This document shows, one piece after another, positions 22,111-34,274 of a stretch of DNA of 64,000 bases. This stretch comes from Ceratotherium simum simum (lineage: Eukaryota; Chordata; Mammalia; Perissodactyla; Rhinocerotidae). Within the stretch, counting starts at the first letter, position 1; each line of letters opens with the position of its first letter. The DNA lies in NCBI RefSeq assembly GCF_000283155.1, contig NW_004454178.1:7890437-7954436 (forward strand), written 5' to 3'. The translations under genes were made by a program, and so were the position numbers. The notes beneath the pieces are model-generated. The model saw only the letters and a program-made list of their open reading frames with translations, made no database searches and was not told where the DNA came from.

Positions 22111-24689
22111 TTCAGCCTACCCAAGTTGATGCATCAAAAAGCTACTCCTTCTGGGTAAATATAAAACACTACTTTCTTTCCTCTTAAGCTCTTTAAAATA
22201 CGTATAATTGCTTACACTAAAAATTTTTATCTTGGTGGGGCTTTCAATGTAAGTAAATGTAATCCGTATGATAACTATAATATAAAGGATGGTGGGCATG
22301 GAGTAAGGGGACCCACAGAGTTGTCAGTTTCTATATTTTACATGTGTGGTAATATTAACTCTTAGAAGACTGTGGATTTATATATTTTACAAATATATAA
22401 AACAACCACTAAAAGTACACAATAACGTATAGCTTTAAGTCAATACGTAAACTAAAATAGAATACTAAAAATATTCAAATAATACAAAATAAGGCAGGAA
22501 AAGGAGAGCAGAGCAGGAAAAAAAAACAAATAGTAATATAATAAAATAGTAGACCCAACCAGGTCACTAATTACATTAAATGTTAGTGGTCTAAGCAATA
22601 AAAGAAAGAGATTGCCAGAGTAGATAAAAAAAAGCAAGACTCTTGCATACAAGAGACACACTTTGTAAGTATAAAGACACACATAGTTTGAAAGTAAATG
22701 GATGGAAAAGATATACCATGCAACAGTAGGCACAAGAGGCCTGAAGTGACTATAGTAACATCAGATGTAAAAAACAGACTTTATGACAAAGAGTAAAACC
22801 TGGGATAAACTTTTTTAAAGGCACAATTCACCAGGAAGACAATAATTATAAATGTGTTTGCACCTAATAAGAGAGCCACATGAATCCATACTTGACCAAA
22901 TGAGAGGAAAAAAAATAGACAATTCCATAATCATAGTAGATTTTAACACCCCTCTCTCAGCAATGATAGAACAGCCAGAAGTTCTAAACATCACTCTTAA
23001 CCCCCTGATGTAATTGACATTTATAAAATTCTATCCAAATGAATATTCTTTTTAAGCCCACATAGTACATTCACCAAGATAGACCACACACTGTGCTATA
23101 AAACAGTGTCAATAAGTTCAAAAGGACTGAAATCAGGGAGAATGTGTCCTATGATCACAAGAGAATTAATCAATAATAAGATATGTAGGAAAATCTAATT
23201 ACTTGGAAATTAAATGACATACCTTTAAATAAATTATGGGTCAAAGATAAAACTGCAAAGGATATTAGAGAATATTTTGAACTGAATGATAAATAAAATA
23301 CAATGTGCAAATTTGTAAGATGCCACTCAAGTGTTGCTTAGAGGGAAACATAGCTTTAAATGCAAAGGAAGAAAGGCATGAAAACAATGGCCTAATCCAC
23401 CGTAACAAGCTCTAAAAAGAAGAGCAAAGTAAGTAGAAGGAATGAAATAAAGATAAAAACAGGTAAACCAGAGAAATTGAAAACATATAGTTTATACCAA
23501 AAATGAAGAAAGCCAAAATCTGGTTATTTGAAAAAACAAAATTGACAAACTCCTAGTTAAACTCATCAAAAAAAAAAAAAAATAGAGGGAGAGAGAGGGA
23601 ATACATGTCACCAATGTCAGGAATAAAAAAAGGGTTATCACCACAAATCCTACAGATATTAAATGGATAAGAAGTGAATTTTAGAACTACTTTATACCAT
23701 CACAGGTTACAACTTAGGGGAAAGGAATAATTTCTTGAAAAATACAACTGATTAAAATTGGTACAGAAAGAAACAGAAATGATGAATTGCCATATATGAA
23801 GTAGATTTAACGTGTTATCAAAAACCTCCCCAAAAGAAAAACAATAGACAAGTGGCAAAATATATGAACAGACAATTCACAAAAGAAGAAATTTGAATGG
23901 TTCCTAATCCTATGAAAAGATGTTTGATCTCATGAATAATTAGGAAAATGTAAATTAAAACATGAGGAAGCATTTCACACTTATCTAATAGGCAAATAGT
24001 AAAAGCCTGCCCATACGCAGTATTGGTGACAACGGAATACCAGGAGCTCTTATAAACTTCTGGACAATCTGCAAACTGGCCCAAACACTTCAGAGAGCAG
24101 TTTGGCAGCATCTAGTACACTGGACAAACCAGATATATCCAGTAACTCAGCCATTCCACTCCTGGGTATGTCTACACCTAGGGAAACTCACACAAGAAAT
24201 GTGTGCACAGTATAAGGATGTTCACGCAAGTGTTGTTTACAGTAGAAAATGTTGGAAACAAACTAAATATCCATCAAGAGGAGAATGGGTAAAAAATAAC
24301 GTTTGACATATTCATACATAGAATTGTAAATAGCAGTTAATACAAGAAAACTAGAGATATATGTTCAATATGAATAAATATCAAAACGGTAAGCAAAGAA
24401 ACCAAGTTGCAGGATATACAAACGATGCCATTTATGTAACACTATATGGAAACCTATATAATTTTAAGGATACGCAGAGAGAGTAGATACATAAAGACAG
24501 ACACGGAATGATAAATACTGAAACCAAATATTGTCTTCTCTACTGAGAAATAGGGGGATGGGATCAGAAATCCAAGCATATTTGTAATATTTTATTTTTA
24601 GGCTGATTGGTGCATACACGGATATTCACTAGAGTATGCATGGCACTTTTATGTATGTCCGAAATATTCTGTAATTTAAAAAATTAGAA

Positions 24690-25700
24690 AGGAACTAGAG
24701 TCCCAAACGTGGCTGCTTGGCAAAAGATGGAGGCTTCAGTCATAATGAGGGGACAGACGCCCTTGCTGAATGCCCTCAGCTGTTTTGACTTCTGGAGGGG
24801 CGGGCCGTGATTACAGCTGCGATTAGGTGACTCATGATAATTATGTTTTGTTGAAATTGAGTTTATTGAAGCATGAATCATTCTGTCCAAGTCCTACCTA
24901 ATTGCTCCAACACTGTGGATGGGAAGGATGGTGGAGGAGCTTTCCGTGGAGGTCATTCTAGAATGAGTGTGCACACGTGTGTGTGTGTGCATGCATGTGC
25001 ACGCCCGCACACACTCGCACCACACTCACCTTGCAGAAAGCCAGCAGCGTTGCTTCGTCCTCTGGGATGAAGTGAGGTCAGCAGGGACTGTTGACAGGTT
25101 CGACTGTGGTTTCTTCTGCCTCCCACCTTGTATTCATATTTATGAGCAACTCACTATTTGGTTAGTTGGCTCCCTGGGGATCTCTCTGCCTCAGACTGGC
25201 CCCCTTCTGGAAGGTGTCTGGTGCCTCAAAGCTGCTGGCTGGTAGATTGTATCCATGTTCTCCCAGCTCAGCCACCCCCACTGCTGAGCAGATATCTTAG
25301 GGATGCCCTGGGAGCTGCAGCAGCTGCAGGGCTGTAATTTAAATCAACATGGGCTCTCTGAGGAGGCTGACAGTGATCCGGGAGTGTGGTGGGAACCCCT
25401 GGAGCCTCCCTCTCTTCGGCTCATGTACCAGGAGTGGGGGGAGGAGGACAACTTTGGGCTCTTACCCACTGTGAGTCACCCACAGTCTCCCACAAGCAGA
25501 GAGCTTAGGGCCTTTCTCCTGACTCCTCTAACTGTGAAGACCAGGAGACCTCAAGCCATTTGGTCACTGTTTATCTTCTTGTCATACGAATTGAACAAAT
25601 GAATGCTGTGCCTATAGCAGTTTGAGTGTAGGCTAGATGTGAGTGAGAAGTAACTGACCAACTGCTTTTCTCCTGGAGAATAGGTTGCAGAGGCAAATTC
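24690..25700. other. Unique sequence with a (TG)n/(CA)n tract, no gene seen
   Basis: A TG/CA tract occupies about 24967-25030. A 99-codon plus frame at 25303-25602 contains a possible donor 'ACTgtgagt' near 25470 and an upstream 'atatcttag', but nothing else supports an exon. Confidence 0.35.
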
Positions 25701-25703
25701 CAT

Positions 25704-25955
25704 CCAGCAATGAGAGCAAACACTTGTATACCACTTATTAGGAACTAGACCCTGTTCTAACCACATTTTAACTCATTTACTCTTGACAACAACTCAACAG
25801 GGTGGATGTCTTTACTAGCAGCCCTTTGCAGATGAGGAAACTGAGGCATGGGATGGTGGAGTAACCTGCTCACATTCACTTAGCTGGTAAATGGAGGAGG
25901 CCAGACTGTAACCCGTCTGCCTAGTTCCAGACTCCCTGTTCTAACCTCTCCCCTG
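25704..25955 (-). repeat. MIR SINE, reverse, nearly full length
   Basis: The order 'ttttaactcatttactcttg', 'gcagatgaggaaactgaggc', 'ttcacttagctggtaaatgg' and 'gccagactgtaacccg' spans almost the whole reverse MIR, including part of the tRNA-related head. Confidence 0.85.
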
Positions 25956-25959
25956 CATG

Positions 25960-26100
25960 CCTTGCACGTGGCCGCAACACACTGGGTACTTTACAGAATC
26001 ATCTGATTTAATCCTCAAAACAACTCCCATTTGGCAGATGAGAAAACTAAGGCTGAGAGGCAAAGCAACTTGCAAGATTACACAAACAGTAAGTAACAGT
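25960..26100 (-). repeat. MIR SINE fragment, reverse
   Basis: 'atctgatttaatcctcaaaa' followed by 'ggcagatgagaaaactaagg' and 'gcaacttgcaagattacaca' is the reverse MIR core. It lies directly beside the previous copy in the same orientation. Confidence 0.8.
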
Positions 26101-26744
26101 CATCATCTGGAGATTTTGTTTCAAACGACCTACTCCGTGGGGAAGTTGCAGCAGAAGAGAAATGCACAAGGCAGAGAGGTCATGAGCAACAGTTCATGGC
26201 TGGTAAAACTGTATTCCATCCAACTGCTCATCTGCAGGTGCTCCTGACAGGCTCCTGGGCTCCCTCATCTGCCTCTGATTCAAACTTAAGTTTAATCATG
26301 GCAGTCTTTCTCTGATTACTGCATCTTCTTCTGCAACCATCTCCTTGATGCCATTCTTAAACACAATGATGAAACTGGTATTTTAAAAATCTCTTGGCTT
26401 ATTTTCTGTAATCTTTAATTGCTACTTATTAAATTCAACTATCAAAGAGTAAATGCTCCAGGGAGAAGGTAATGTTTTAAACCCATGTGGACAAAATTTG
26501 GGGAGAAATGGCTGAGTGGTAACTGACAACATGGACCTCTGGGTATAGATTCACAATAGAAATTTGGAGAATCGAAGAGGCAGCAAGGAATGGTGGTGAG
26601 GTCAGAGACAGGCTTCACCAACTTACTCACCGCCCAGTTATTCTGGGAAAAACTTTTCCTTCTGGTTTGTTGTCTCTGAAACACCAGGTTCAAAGTTGGC
26701 AGACAAACACTAACTCTGGAGATCCTTGCAGACATGAATGTCAG

Positions 26745-26870
26745 AGTGTCAAGGGCTTATGATCCAGCTCAATTCTTTACAGACCAAGAAACTGAGACCT
26801 CAATGGCTACATGATTTGTCTATGGTTACTGGGCTAGACAGTATCAGAACCAGTAATAAAACTCAGAAAT
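26745..26870 (-). repeat. MIR-like fragment, reverse
   Basis: 'tacagaccaagaaactgaga' then 'gtctatggttactgggctag' resembles a diverged reverse MIR core. Confidence 0.5.
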
Positions 26871-27004
26871 AAGGTCCTGAGAGAATCAGCAGCCCTGAGC
26901 AGCTAAAGGAAGGGTCATACATCCCATCCTCTGACTTTCTGTTTTTTAATGACCCATTCTTCAGTAGCAACACAGAAATGTCCGTCACACAAAATCGTGG
27001 AGGT

Positions 27005-27145
27005 GTTGCATGGTAGAGAAATATAGAGTGTGCAGTCATGAACTCCAGATTCCAGATCCAGCTCTAAGACTCATGACCTGTGTTATCCTGGGCAAGTGAC
27101 ATCCTTTCAAACCTCAGCTTCCTCAACTGTCAATTGAAAAAAAAT
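27005..27145 (+). repeat. MIR SINE
   Basis: 'ctccagattccagatccagc' then 'atcctgggcaagtgacatcc' then 'acctcagcttcctcaactgt' runs through the MIR core in sense order. Confidence 0.75.
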
Positions 27146-30100
27146 CATAAAAGCTTTCTCATTGACTTGATTTGAGTGTGAAATAAAATACCACATTTGA
27201 AAGACCCTACTGCAGCTTCTGGTCCCAGTGAACATCCATCAAGCTTTGAGGGCTTTCTGAATGCTTTGTCATTGCACTTTGATTGAGGGAGGAGAATTGG
27301 GATCCTTGAGGAACTTAGTTTGATTCTCCACCCCAGATGGATCACCAAGTCCTTGCTTTCTTTCTTAATTCATAACACTTTTATAATTTTGTCTTCTAGT
27401 TCTGTTACCTTTGCTTTTTTTCAAACTCTTATTTGGTATCATTCTCTAGCCTACCAAATCTATTATCAAGTTTATCATCCAGAACGCAGGGGATGGTAAC
27501 GATCACTTTCCTCCTCTGAGTTTTCTAGAAGCTCGCTTATCACACCCCAGTTTTGACCTCTGCCAGGTGGCCCCCTCTTCATTGGAAAGCAGTGTATACA
27601 GTCACCTCTGCAGCCATTTGTACATCTACCTAAAACCTGAGCTCTGTTTTGCTCATGCTATTGGTCAAAATACTTGCTGTCCTGTTGCTCCCTTCTTCAA
27701 AGTTATTCCATCTTAACCTCCCATATTACTCTTTCCCAATTCTCTTCTCCTTTCTCTACTGTCCTCCTATTTCTCTAGTTCCTCTTTGTAACTTCATTCA
27801 GTAACCATGGCATCACTTGGGTTCAATACATATCCCTCTGCTTTGATTTCTATACCTGGAACAATGACAGCCTCACTCTTTTTTCCCTATTTGGAAAGAG
27901 ACTCAGGAAGAAAATGAAATCTCATCAAAGAACTCCATCAGGTCCTATTTAAGCAGTCATTTTAAAGCTATGACTGAGTCTGTGACCTGTAAAGTAAAGC
28001 TTAGACCTGAATATTAACAACACAGAAATAGAAGATTTTATAGACATCTATGAATGTTGGGGGGCGATGAAGTTCTGACATGAATGTTTTGTCATTGTTA
28101 TTAAAATGTAAAAAGGAAGCATAGTTCCATATTTCAGTGAATGGATAAAGATAAAGGAAATCCCAAGGAACAGAGAGGAATAAGAATCCAGGGGCTGTAA
28201 GAGGTCAGGAATGCAGGTGACCATAAAAATTTAACTTGCTGGGATTTTATCTGCACCATGCTAACCATAGCAAGGGAGCTATACCTAGAAAGTGGAATAG
28301 GGATTTAGAACAGCTTCATCTATTTATATGATTTAAATTACACAATTTAAACTAGCACCAAAATGTACAACTCCAAAATAAATATGCACCACTGATATTG
28401 TTCTTCAAGGCACCATCTTTCTTTATCATCACCTCATCCCTTTTCTCCATCTCCGGCATTGACGCCTCAATATGCCCAGTAGCTGGTCTATAACTTGGAA
28501 GCATCTTCTCTCTCCTTCACCCCTACCCCCTATCCACTCCACATAAACCTTTCCAACACCACAGTGTGTGGCCGGGCACGACCACAGTAGATTCAGATGT
28601 AATCAGTGTGTTGTTGCAATACACCAAGTTTAACCTTAGACAATCCAATCCACCTGCAAAAAGGAACAATAAATTCCCATCCTTGCTTTTCATCATGTAA
28701 ATTGGCCAAAACTAATTAGATTGGTGGAACCATTTGTTTTCATCTGGTTGCCACAGAACATGTGGACTCAGAAAAGTTTTCTTGGACTTCATCTTCCCTC
28801 TAACTTCATAGCTCTTAATCTTTCTCCCATTTGTTCACCCCTCAAAGCCTGAGGTAGCCTCCAGCATATATCCTTGTTCCTCTATCTTCCTCTCTCTTTA
28901 ACCTCTATAATCTAACTTATTTAGATTTAGATCCAAGGAAATTGAGCCACATTTTCACCATTTGTTGGTCTCACCTCAAACCAACAAATAGTCATTAATA
29001 TGCTACTATGTAAACAAGAGACAAAGTAAATGCTTTTGATCTAAATATTTGAGACATTGGTTCTTGGTAAATACAAAATCTCTTCACCTCACCAGGGCAT
29101 GTATTTGAGCAGACATTGGGTGAGGGGAGATGGGTGAGGAAGTTTGTATCATATTGTGGGGAAAAGACTGCTAAAACTCGTTCTTTAGGCCTTCTGGGAA
29201 TTTAGTTATCTGTATCAGAGACCAGAAGATCTAAAACTTGCATTCCAGAAGATCAGATATTGCTCTCTGTGCACCTATCAGCATGAATATGCAGATAATC
29301 AATGCAGGGACAGGGGGATTGGGCAGCTGGCTGAATTTACTGAGACATCTTGAACTATTTTTTGAATGTTTGGGGTTTGGCAACTAAATGCGTTGTGCCC
29401 AAAGCACCCTTTTCTCTTTAAAACCCACGTGTATTGGAGAGGAAATTTGATCCTTATGTTCCAGATTCACTGAGACTTAACCCATCGAAATCCAACTTGA
29501 TGGGAATGGTTGGATGCCCATAAGGCTTCTGAACCTTGTGTAATAAGCCACTCGGAGTCATCTTTTCTTTGAATCTCAGAAACCACAATGAGGAGCTATT
29601 TTCAGTTGGGGGAGCAAGATGGGATTTCGATTTTACCCTCAGATTTCACCACAGCCAACAAATTCTAAATTTGGTCAGACACATTGCCAAACCTTGTATT
29701 TAGTTCTTGCCAACAAGCTGAGATCCAGCGACCACCATTTTGTGAAAAGTCAACAAATATGGGCTGAGTTCCAGCTCCAACCATATACTGAGCACAGGGT
29801 AGGTCTCTGGCGCTGGGTCCCAATGTCCTCACTAGTGACTTGTCTCTCCCTCTTCTGGACCTCTGAGTGGCTCTCCCTTCCTCTGCCACAGTCTAAATGT
29901 CTAGGAGGTACTGTTCATTTGTGAAGAGTAGTATATAAGGATGGAAAAGAGAAAAATATCAAGAAATAGAATCCTGTAAAGACAACCAGAGCATTATAGC
30001 CTATACACTGATGGCATGGATTATGGGGATATTTGCAAAATATGACCAAAGTTCACACAATCCATAAACTCACCCAGAGATGCATCTTCAGACTATCTCA

Positions 30101-31050
30101 AACCTAATGTGGAAATTGAGATTGCTTTTGGCTGACTCAGTTACCTATATCAGTCAGCAGTAGATGAAAGAATAGTCATAACTAATATGCAAGCAATTAT
30201 TATCCAGATTTGGCTTTTGATCTCTCTGTAACAACCACAGTAAACTCAAATATTTATTCCCTTCTTTGCCTGGACCTGAATCTCCCCAACATGTGAGAGA
30301 TAGATACAGAGAACAATTTATTTCTAGTCCATCTTCCCTGAAATCCATTTGAGTTTCTTGCCCGGTTGGATAAATGGTAGGAGAAGAAGCCAGGTGGTCC
30401 TGACCTGTCCACAGATACCCCCTTCACAGGTAATCAGGAGCTAGCTGTTCTCTCTGCAGCGCAAGCCAGGGCATCAAATTTCCTGACTCGTGCCTACCAC
30501 ATTCCGAACCTGGTGTTTCATTAAGATCAGAGTGCTCATAAACATCATTCCTGGAGCTCACACCCCTCGAGGCACGCTGTGTCTTTCCCTTGAGTCCCAC
30601 AACCCACGACATATGGAGGGGAAAAGAAGGGCGTAGGGGTGTTTTTCTGCCTTTCCATTGAGACTACTGTGTTATTCATACCCCTTCATTTCATCCACAA
30701 CCCTACTCTGGGCTACCTAGCTATTAAGCATTCACTAATTTTGAGACTCGTGAAAACACAATTTCCAGTGGAACAGTGGTTTTTATTGTTTCTCCCTGGT
30801 CTCTGAGCCACTTATGCCATCAAAAAAGCAAGACCTGAGGTTTCTCTTGTCAATTTAGTCCCAAAATAGAAAAAGATAATAATTTGCAATGCAGAAGGAG
30901 AAATAAAAATTAGGTTAAAGAAGGAAATTCCTGAGTTGGAAGAAACTACCTATCTGACTGAAATGAAAATTAGATGCATTGAGGCCAAGTGTGTGAATCC
31001 CCACCACATTTTCCCTGACATGAGATGTTCAGTCCGAATTGCTTTCAGCC
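27146..31050. other. Long stretch without recognisable repeats or genes
   Basis: About 3.9 kb in which I recognise neither exons nor confidently named repeats. The 101-codon frame at 29619-29924 overlaps an antisense frame and has no motif. Diverged L2-like pyrimidine-rich pieces may exist near 27700-27900 and 28400-28560, but I cannot support them. Confidence 0.3.
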
Positions 31051-31054
31051 AGGG

Positions 31055-31300
31055 GAGCTGTCATAGGAAGGCTGCTTAAGTCTTTGAAATCAGATTGACC
31101 TGGGTTCAAATCGCAACTCTGCTTTTTACTACCTTTGTCACTCATCTTTATGTGCAACAAGGTTTATGACCTACAAAATAGGAATAATAATACTTTCTTC
31201 AGAGGGTTATCATGAAGATTGAATGGACTATGTATTTAAAGTGTCTAGTGCAGAGTTGATGACACAGAGTGGAAGGTAGTGGAATGGTAGCTATGAAATA
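31055..31300 (+). repeat. MIR SINE, nearly full length
   Basis: 'atcagattgacctgggttca' then 'aatcgcaactctgctttt' then 'tacaaaataggaataataat' and 'gttatcatgaagattgaatg' covers most of MIR in order. Confidence 0.85.
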
Positions 31301-31560
31301 TCCAGCTAGCACACTTTGCTGTTTTTCCGAGAATTTTCATTGGTTGCTCTTTCAAGTTAAAGATTGAAAGTTATGGTGTAAAGTCGAATGTTGCCTAGAA
31401 GAAATAGCAGTAATCTCTTTCAGTGATTGCCGTCTTGGTGTATATTAGTATGTCAGCCTCACTTTCTGATGCGCTAGGGACATGAGATAGGTAAATTTTG
31501 ATGGCTAGAAGGAAAAGGGAAAAAGTTTGGAACATGGTATGCTAGCGTTAAAAGGTAAAC

Positions 31561-31894
31561 TGAGGCATATTAAATTTTTAAGAGTTTATTTGATCAAAAA
31601 TTGATTCGAATTGGGCAACCAGAAGTGGTTAGGAGTGCTCCACCAACAGGAGCTAGGGGAAAGACTTTTATAAAGAAGACACAGAAGCAAAGTGAGGAAA
31701 TGATTTGATTGGCTATAACTTAAGTGGTTGCCTTATTTGAGAAAGCCTCGTTGGTTCTTTGTGATTGTGTGTACATAGGTTTCAATTTCTTATCCTTGAA
31801 GCATTATAGGCTTAGGTTTTGGTTTGCTTACATAAGCTACTAAGGCATTAAAGCCACCACAGTCTAATGGTCTCCTTCTTTAATTAATTTAACA
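31561..31894 (-). mobile_element. Solo ERV-type LTR, reverse
   Basis: On the minus strand it opens with 'tgttaaattaattaaagaag', contains an AATAAA-type signal in 'tcaaataaactcttaaa' and closes with 'taatatgcctca', giving TG...CA ends and a length near 334 bp. The body ('gcttacataagctactaagg', 'aaagcctcgttggttcttt' on the plus strand) looks like an old mammalian LTR whose family I cannot name. No retroviral gene sequence is seen on either side and no clear duplication flanks it, so the ends are tentative. Confidence 0.6.
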
Positions 31895-31970
31895 CTGGGA
31901 AAGAAAATTCATGTGGACGCCAGTTGCTGAAATTCCAGGAAGTCGATGCCGAATGAGAGTGGGGAGCCAG

Positions 31971-31973
<3 letters not shown>

Positions 31974-32002
<29 letters not shown>
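31974..32002 (+). repeat. 29-nt pure poly(A) run
   Basis: An uninterrupted A29 follows 79 bp of unexplained sequence after the LTR. It could be the tail of an unrecognised retrocopy or a slippage-expanded homopolymer. No flanking duplication was found. Confidence 0.9.
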
Positions 32003-32006
<4 letters not shown>

Positions 32007-33093
32007 AGAAGGGCTGAGAAACTCTGCATGAGGAGAAATTTCACAATTTTGCCTGGGACCCCATGATCAAATCCTGCCACCACCAATTTGTGCTAGCATC
32101 ACTAATATACCACCTCCACCAGGTCAGCAGTTGCTTTCTTATGCAATACTGCCTGAAGCCTAGTTTGTTCATGGGGTCCCTCACAACAAAGTACATAGTA
32201 GGAGTAGAGCAAATGTGGTCAGATGGTCCAGGGACCCAAGGGGAGTGCTAGACATCTGTGGATAAACAGACAACATTCCCAGCCCTCATCAAGCAGGGTC
32301 TTAGTAGTGTTCTTTTGTGACAAATACAGAGCAGTGGAGTCCCCACTCAGAAACCTTAGACCAGTCACAGGATATGAAATGACTGGTTGAACCTCACTAC
32401 CTGAATGATGAACACTGTCACACACACCTACGTCATCAGAACGGGGAGAAGACGCAATGGGATTCTAGCAGCACAGGGAGATTTAAAGGGTTTGGATAAG
32501 TGGCACCTTAGTGATTGTTTTTTGGAACCTGATGAATTTGCAGACCACATCAAAGTTCCCCTTCCTGCTAGGCTGGAAGTTTCCACCCCCAGGCACATTG
32601 GTTTTATGAGAAAGGTATTTGATGGGGGACCCGCACATTTCATAATGGCCTTAGTTCTGTGAAGAATTACTTTACATAAGATGGTGTCAAACTGTTCTTC
32701 AGGTCTGCTGAGGACAAAAGGAGTGTTCCAAAATTGGCTTCAAAAATGAACGTATTTTAAATGGCCATCATAAAGCTCTGGAAGAAAAGGATAGTGTGCT
32801 GTCATGCAGATTTTGGTTGTGTATTTTTCTTTCCTGTTTCTTATAAGACCTGATGATATGAGAGATAGAAGACTAAGGGAAAGAACTCTTCACCTAGTCT
32901 TCCTGAAAAGGATGCTAGGTTGAAAGAGGTTTACCTTTGGGTGATAGCAAGGATGTGGAGTTAAACAATGGGTAAGAAGGCTGTAAGAAGATACGGAAAC
33001 TAGGGCCATATTGGTCTCCCAAAGACTCAAAAGTTTTCTTGGCCAAAATTATTTCTATATTTCCTTTTGACTTAGAAATATCAAAGGAAAAAC
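32003..33093. other. Unique sequence, no gene seen
   Basis: The 85-codon plus frame at 32405-32662 has an antisense partner and no recognised domain. No repeat family recognised. Confidence 0.35.
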
Positions 33094-33103
33094 TTTGATT
33101 TCT

Positions 33104-34022
33104 TTTTTTAATTTAATTAATTTTTATTGAAGTCACATTGGTTTATAACTTTATATAAATTTCAGGTGTACATCATTATATTTTGACTTCTGTGTGGACT
33201 GCATCATGTTCATCACCAAAAGTCTAGTTTCCATCCGTCGACATACATATGAGCCGCTTTACCCCTTGTGTCCTCCCCCTTCCCCTTTCCCATCTGTTAA
33301 CCACCAATCTATTCGCTATGTGTTTGTTTGTGTTGTTGTTGTTGTTTTTATCTTCCACATATGAGTGAAATCATACGATATTATGATTCAGTAAGTCCAT
33401 CTGACTTACTTCACTTAGCATAATGTCCTCAAGGTCCATCCATGTTGTCGCAAATGGCAAGATGCCATCATTTTTTATGGCTGTGTTCCATTGTGTGTGT
33501 GTATATATGTATCTCCCAACTTCTTTATCCATTCATCTGTTGATGGGCACTTAGACTGTTTCCAAGTTTTGACTAGTGTGAATAATGCTGCAATAACATA
33601 GGGGTGCATATATCTTTTCAAATTAGTGATTTCATGTTCTTTGTATAAATACCCAGAAGTAGCATATCTGGATCATATGGTAGTTCTATTCTTAATTTTT
33701 TGAGGAATCTCCATACTGTTTTCCACAGTGACTGCACCAGTTTACATTCCCACCAGCAGTGTAGGAGGGTTCCCTTTTCTCCACATCCTCTCCAACACTT
33801 ATTTCTTGTCTTTTTAATAATACCATTCTGATAGGTGTGAGGTGGTATCTCATTGTGGTTTTGATTTGCATTTCCCTAATATTTAGTGATGTTGAACATC
33901 TTTTCATGTGCCTATTGGCCATCTGTATATCTACTTTGGAAAAATGTCTGTTCAGATCCCCTGCCCATTTTTTATTGGGTTGTTTGTTTTTTGCTGTTAA
34001 GTTGTACAAGTTCTTTATATAT
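33104..34022 (-). mobile_element. 5'-truncated L1 LINE, reverse, with target-site duplication
   Basis: On the minus strand this is the L1 ORF2 C-terminal region and 3'UTR ending in an A-rich tail (the T-rich start after 33103). A 10-bp duplication 'tttgatttct' flanks it at 33094-33103 and 34023-34032. The minus translation near 33780-33930 contains '[20 protein letters not shown]' and '[13 protein letters not shown]', the typical ORF2p C-terminal segment, followed by a frameshift. It is less diverged than the other L1 copies in the window. Confidence 0.93.
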
Positions 34023-34079
34023 TTTGATTTCTAATATTGAAACTTAGATAGGCTCCCATTGACAAGTGATCTTGTATTG

Positions 34080-34260
34080 TGTTGAAGCCCTATTACTGTC
34101 CTAGGATGGGCTAATTACTTACCATTCACCCCTGCTCCATCCTATGTTCTGCCATCCATGCCCTGTCTGCTCTCTGACGTCCACAGATTGCTTTATCCAG
34201 GTCCCCTTGGCAGCTGGCTTTAGATGTTTGGGGTTTGGCCAATGGAAGACACTAACTGGA
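34080..34260. repeat. Interspersed repeat fragment, family unresolved
   Basis: 'ttggcagctggctttagatg' and 'tttggccaatggaagacact' resemble part of the 11.85-12.3 kb repeat, suggesting a second copy of the same unnamed family. Confidence 0.35.
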
Positions 34261-34274
34261 TATTAAAAGATAGG

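Larger units (their letters stand above)
21060..24680 (+). mobile_element. L1 LINE relic, sense, internally deleted and interrupted
   Basis: In order: a short ORF2-end-like scrap (21080-21200), the ORF1 C-terminal region (21214-21453), the inter-ORF region, then ORF2 endonuclease and linker sequence (about 22600-23820). ORF2 landmarks are 'cttgcatacaagagacacac', 'ttaacacccctctctcagca' and 'acattcaccaagatagacca'. The sequence then jumps to the ORF2 C-terminal and 3'UTR region ('ccattccactcctgggtatg' near 24150). The reverse transcriptase core between about 23820 and 23830 is missing. A different repeat of ~310 bp interrupts it at 21791-22110. ORF2 is riddled with stops and cannot be mobile. 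It resembles L1MA/L1MB-age families, but the subfamily is unverified. Confidence 0.85.

Noticed and set aside
25303..25470. Possible exon ending in 'ACTgtgagt'
   Set aside because: Donor-like site and upstream 'cttag' are present, but the peptide is low-complexity and unrecognised, with no partner exon; chance is likely.
32405..32662. 85-codon frame near the reverse LTR, considered as retroviral remnant
   Set aside because: No protease, polymerase, dUTPase or envelope motif seen; the antisense frame is equally long.
33837..34034. 65-codon plus-strand frame rich in hydrophobic residues
   Set aside because: Antisense to the L1 ORF2 C-terminal region.
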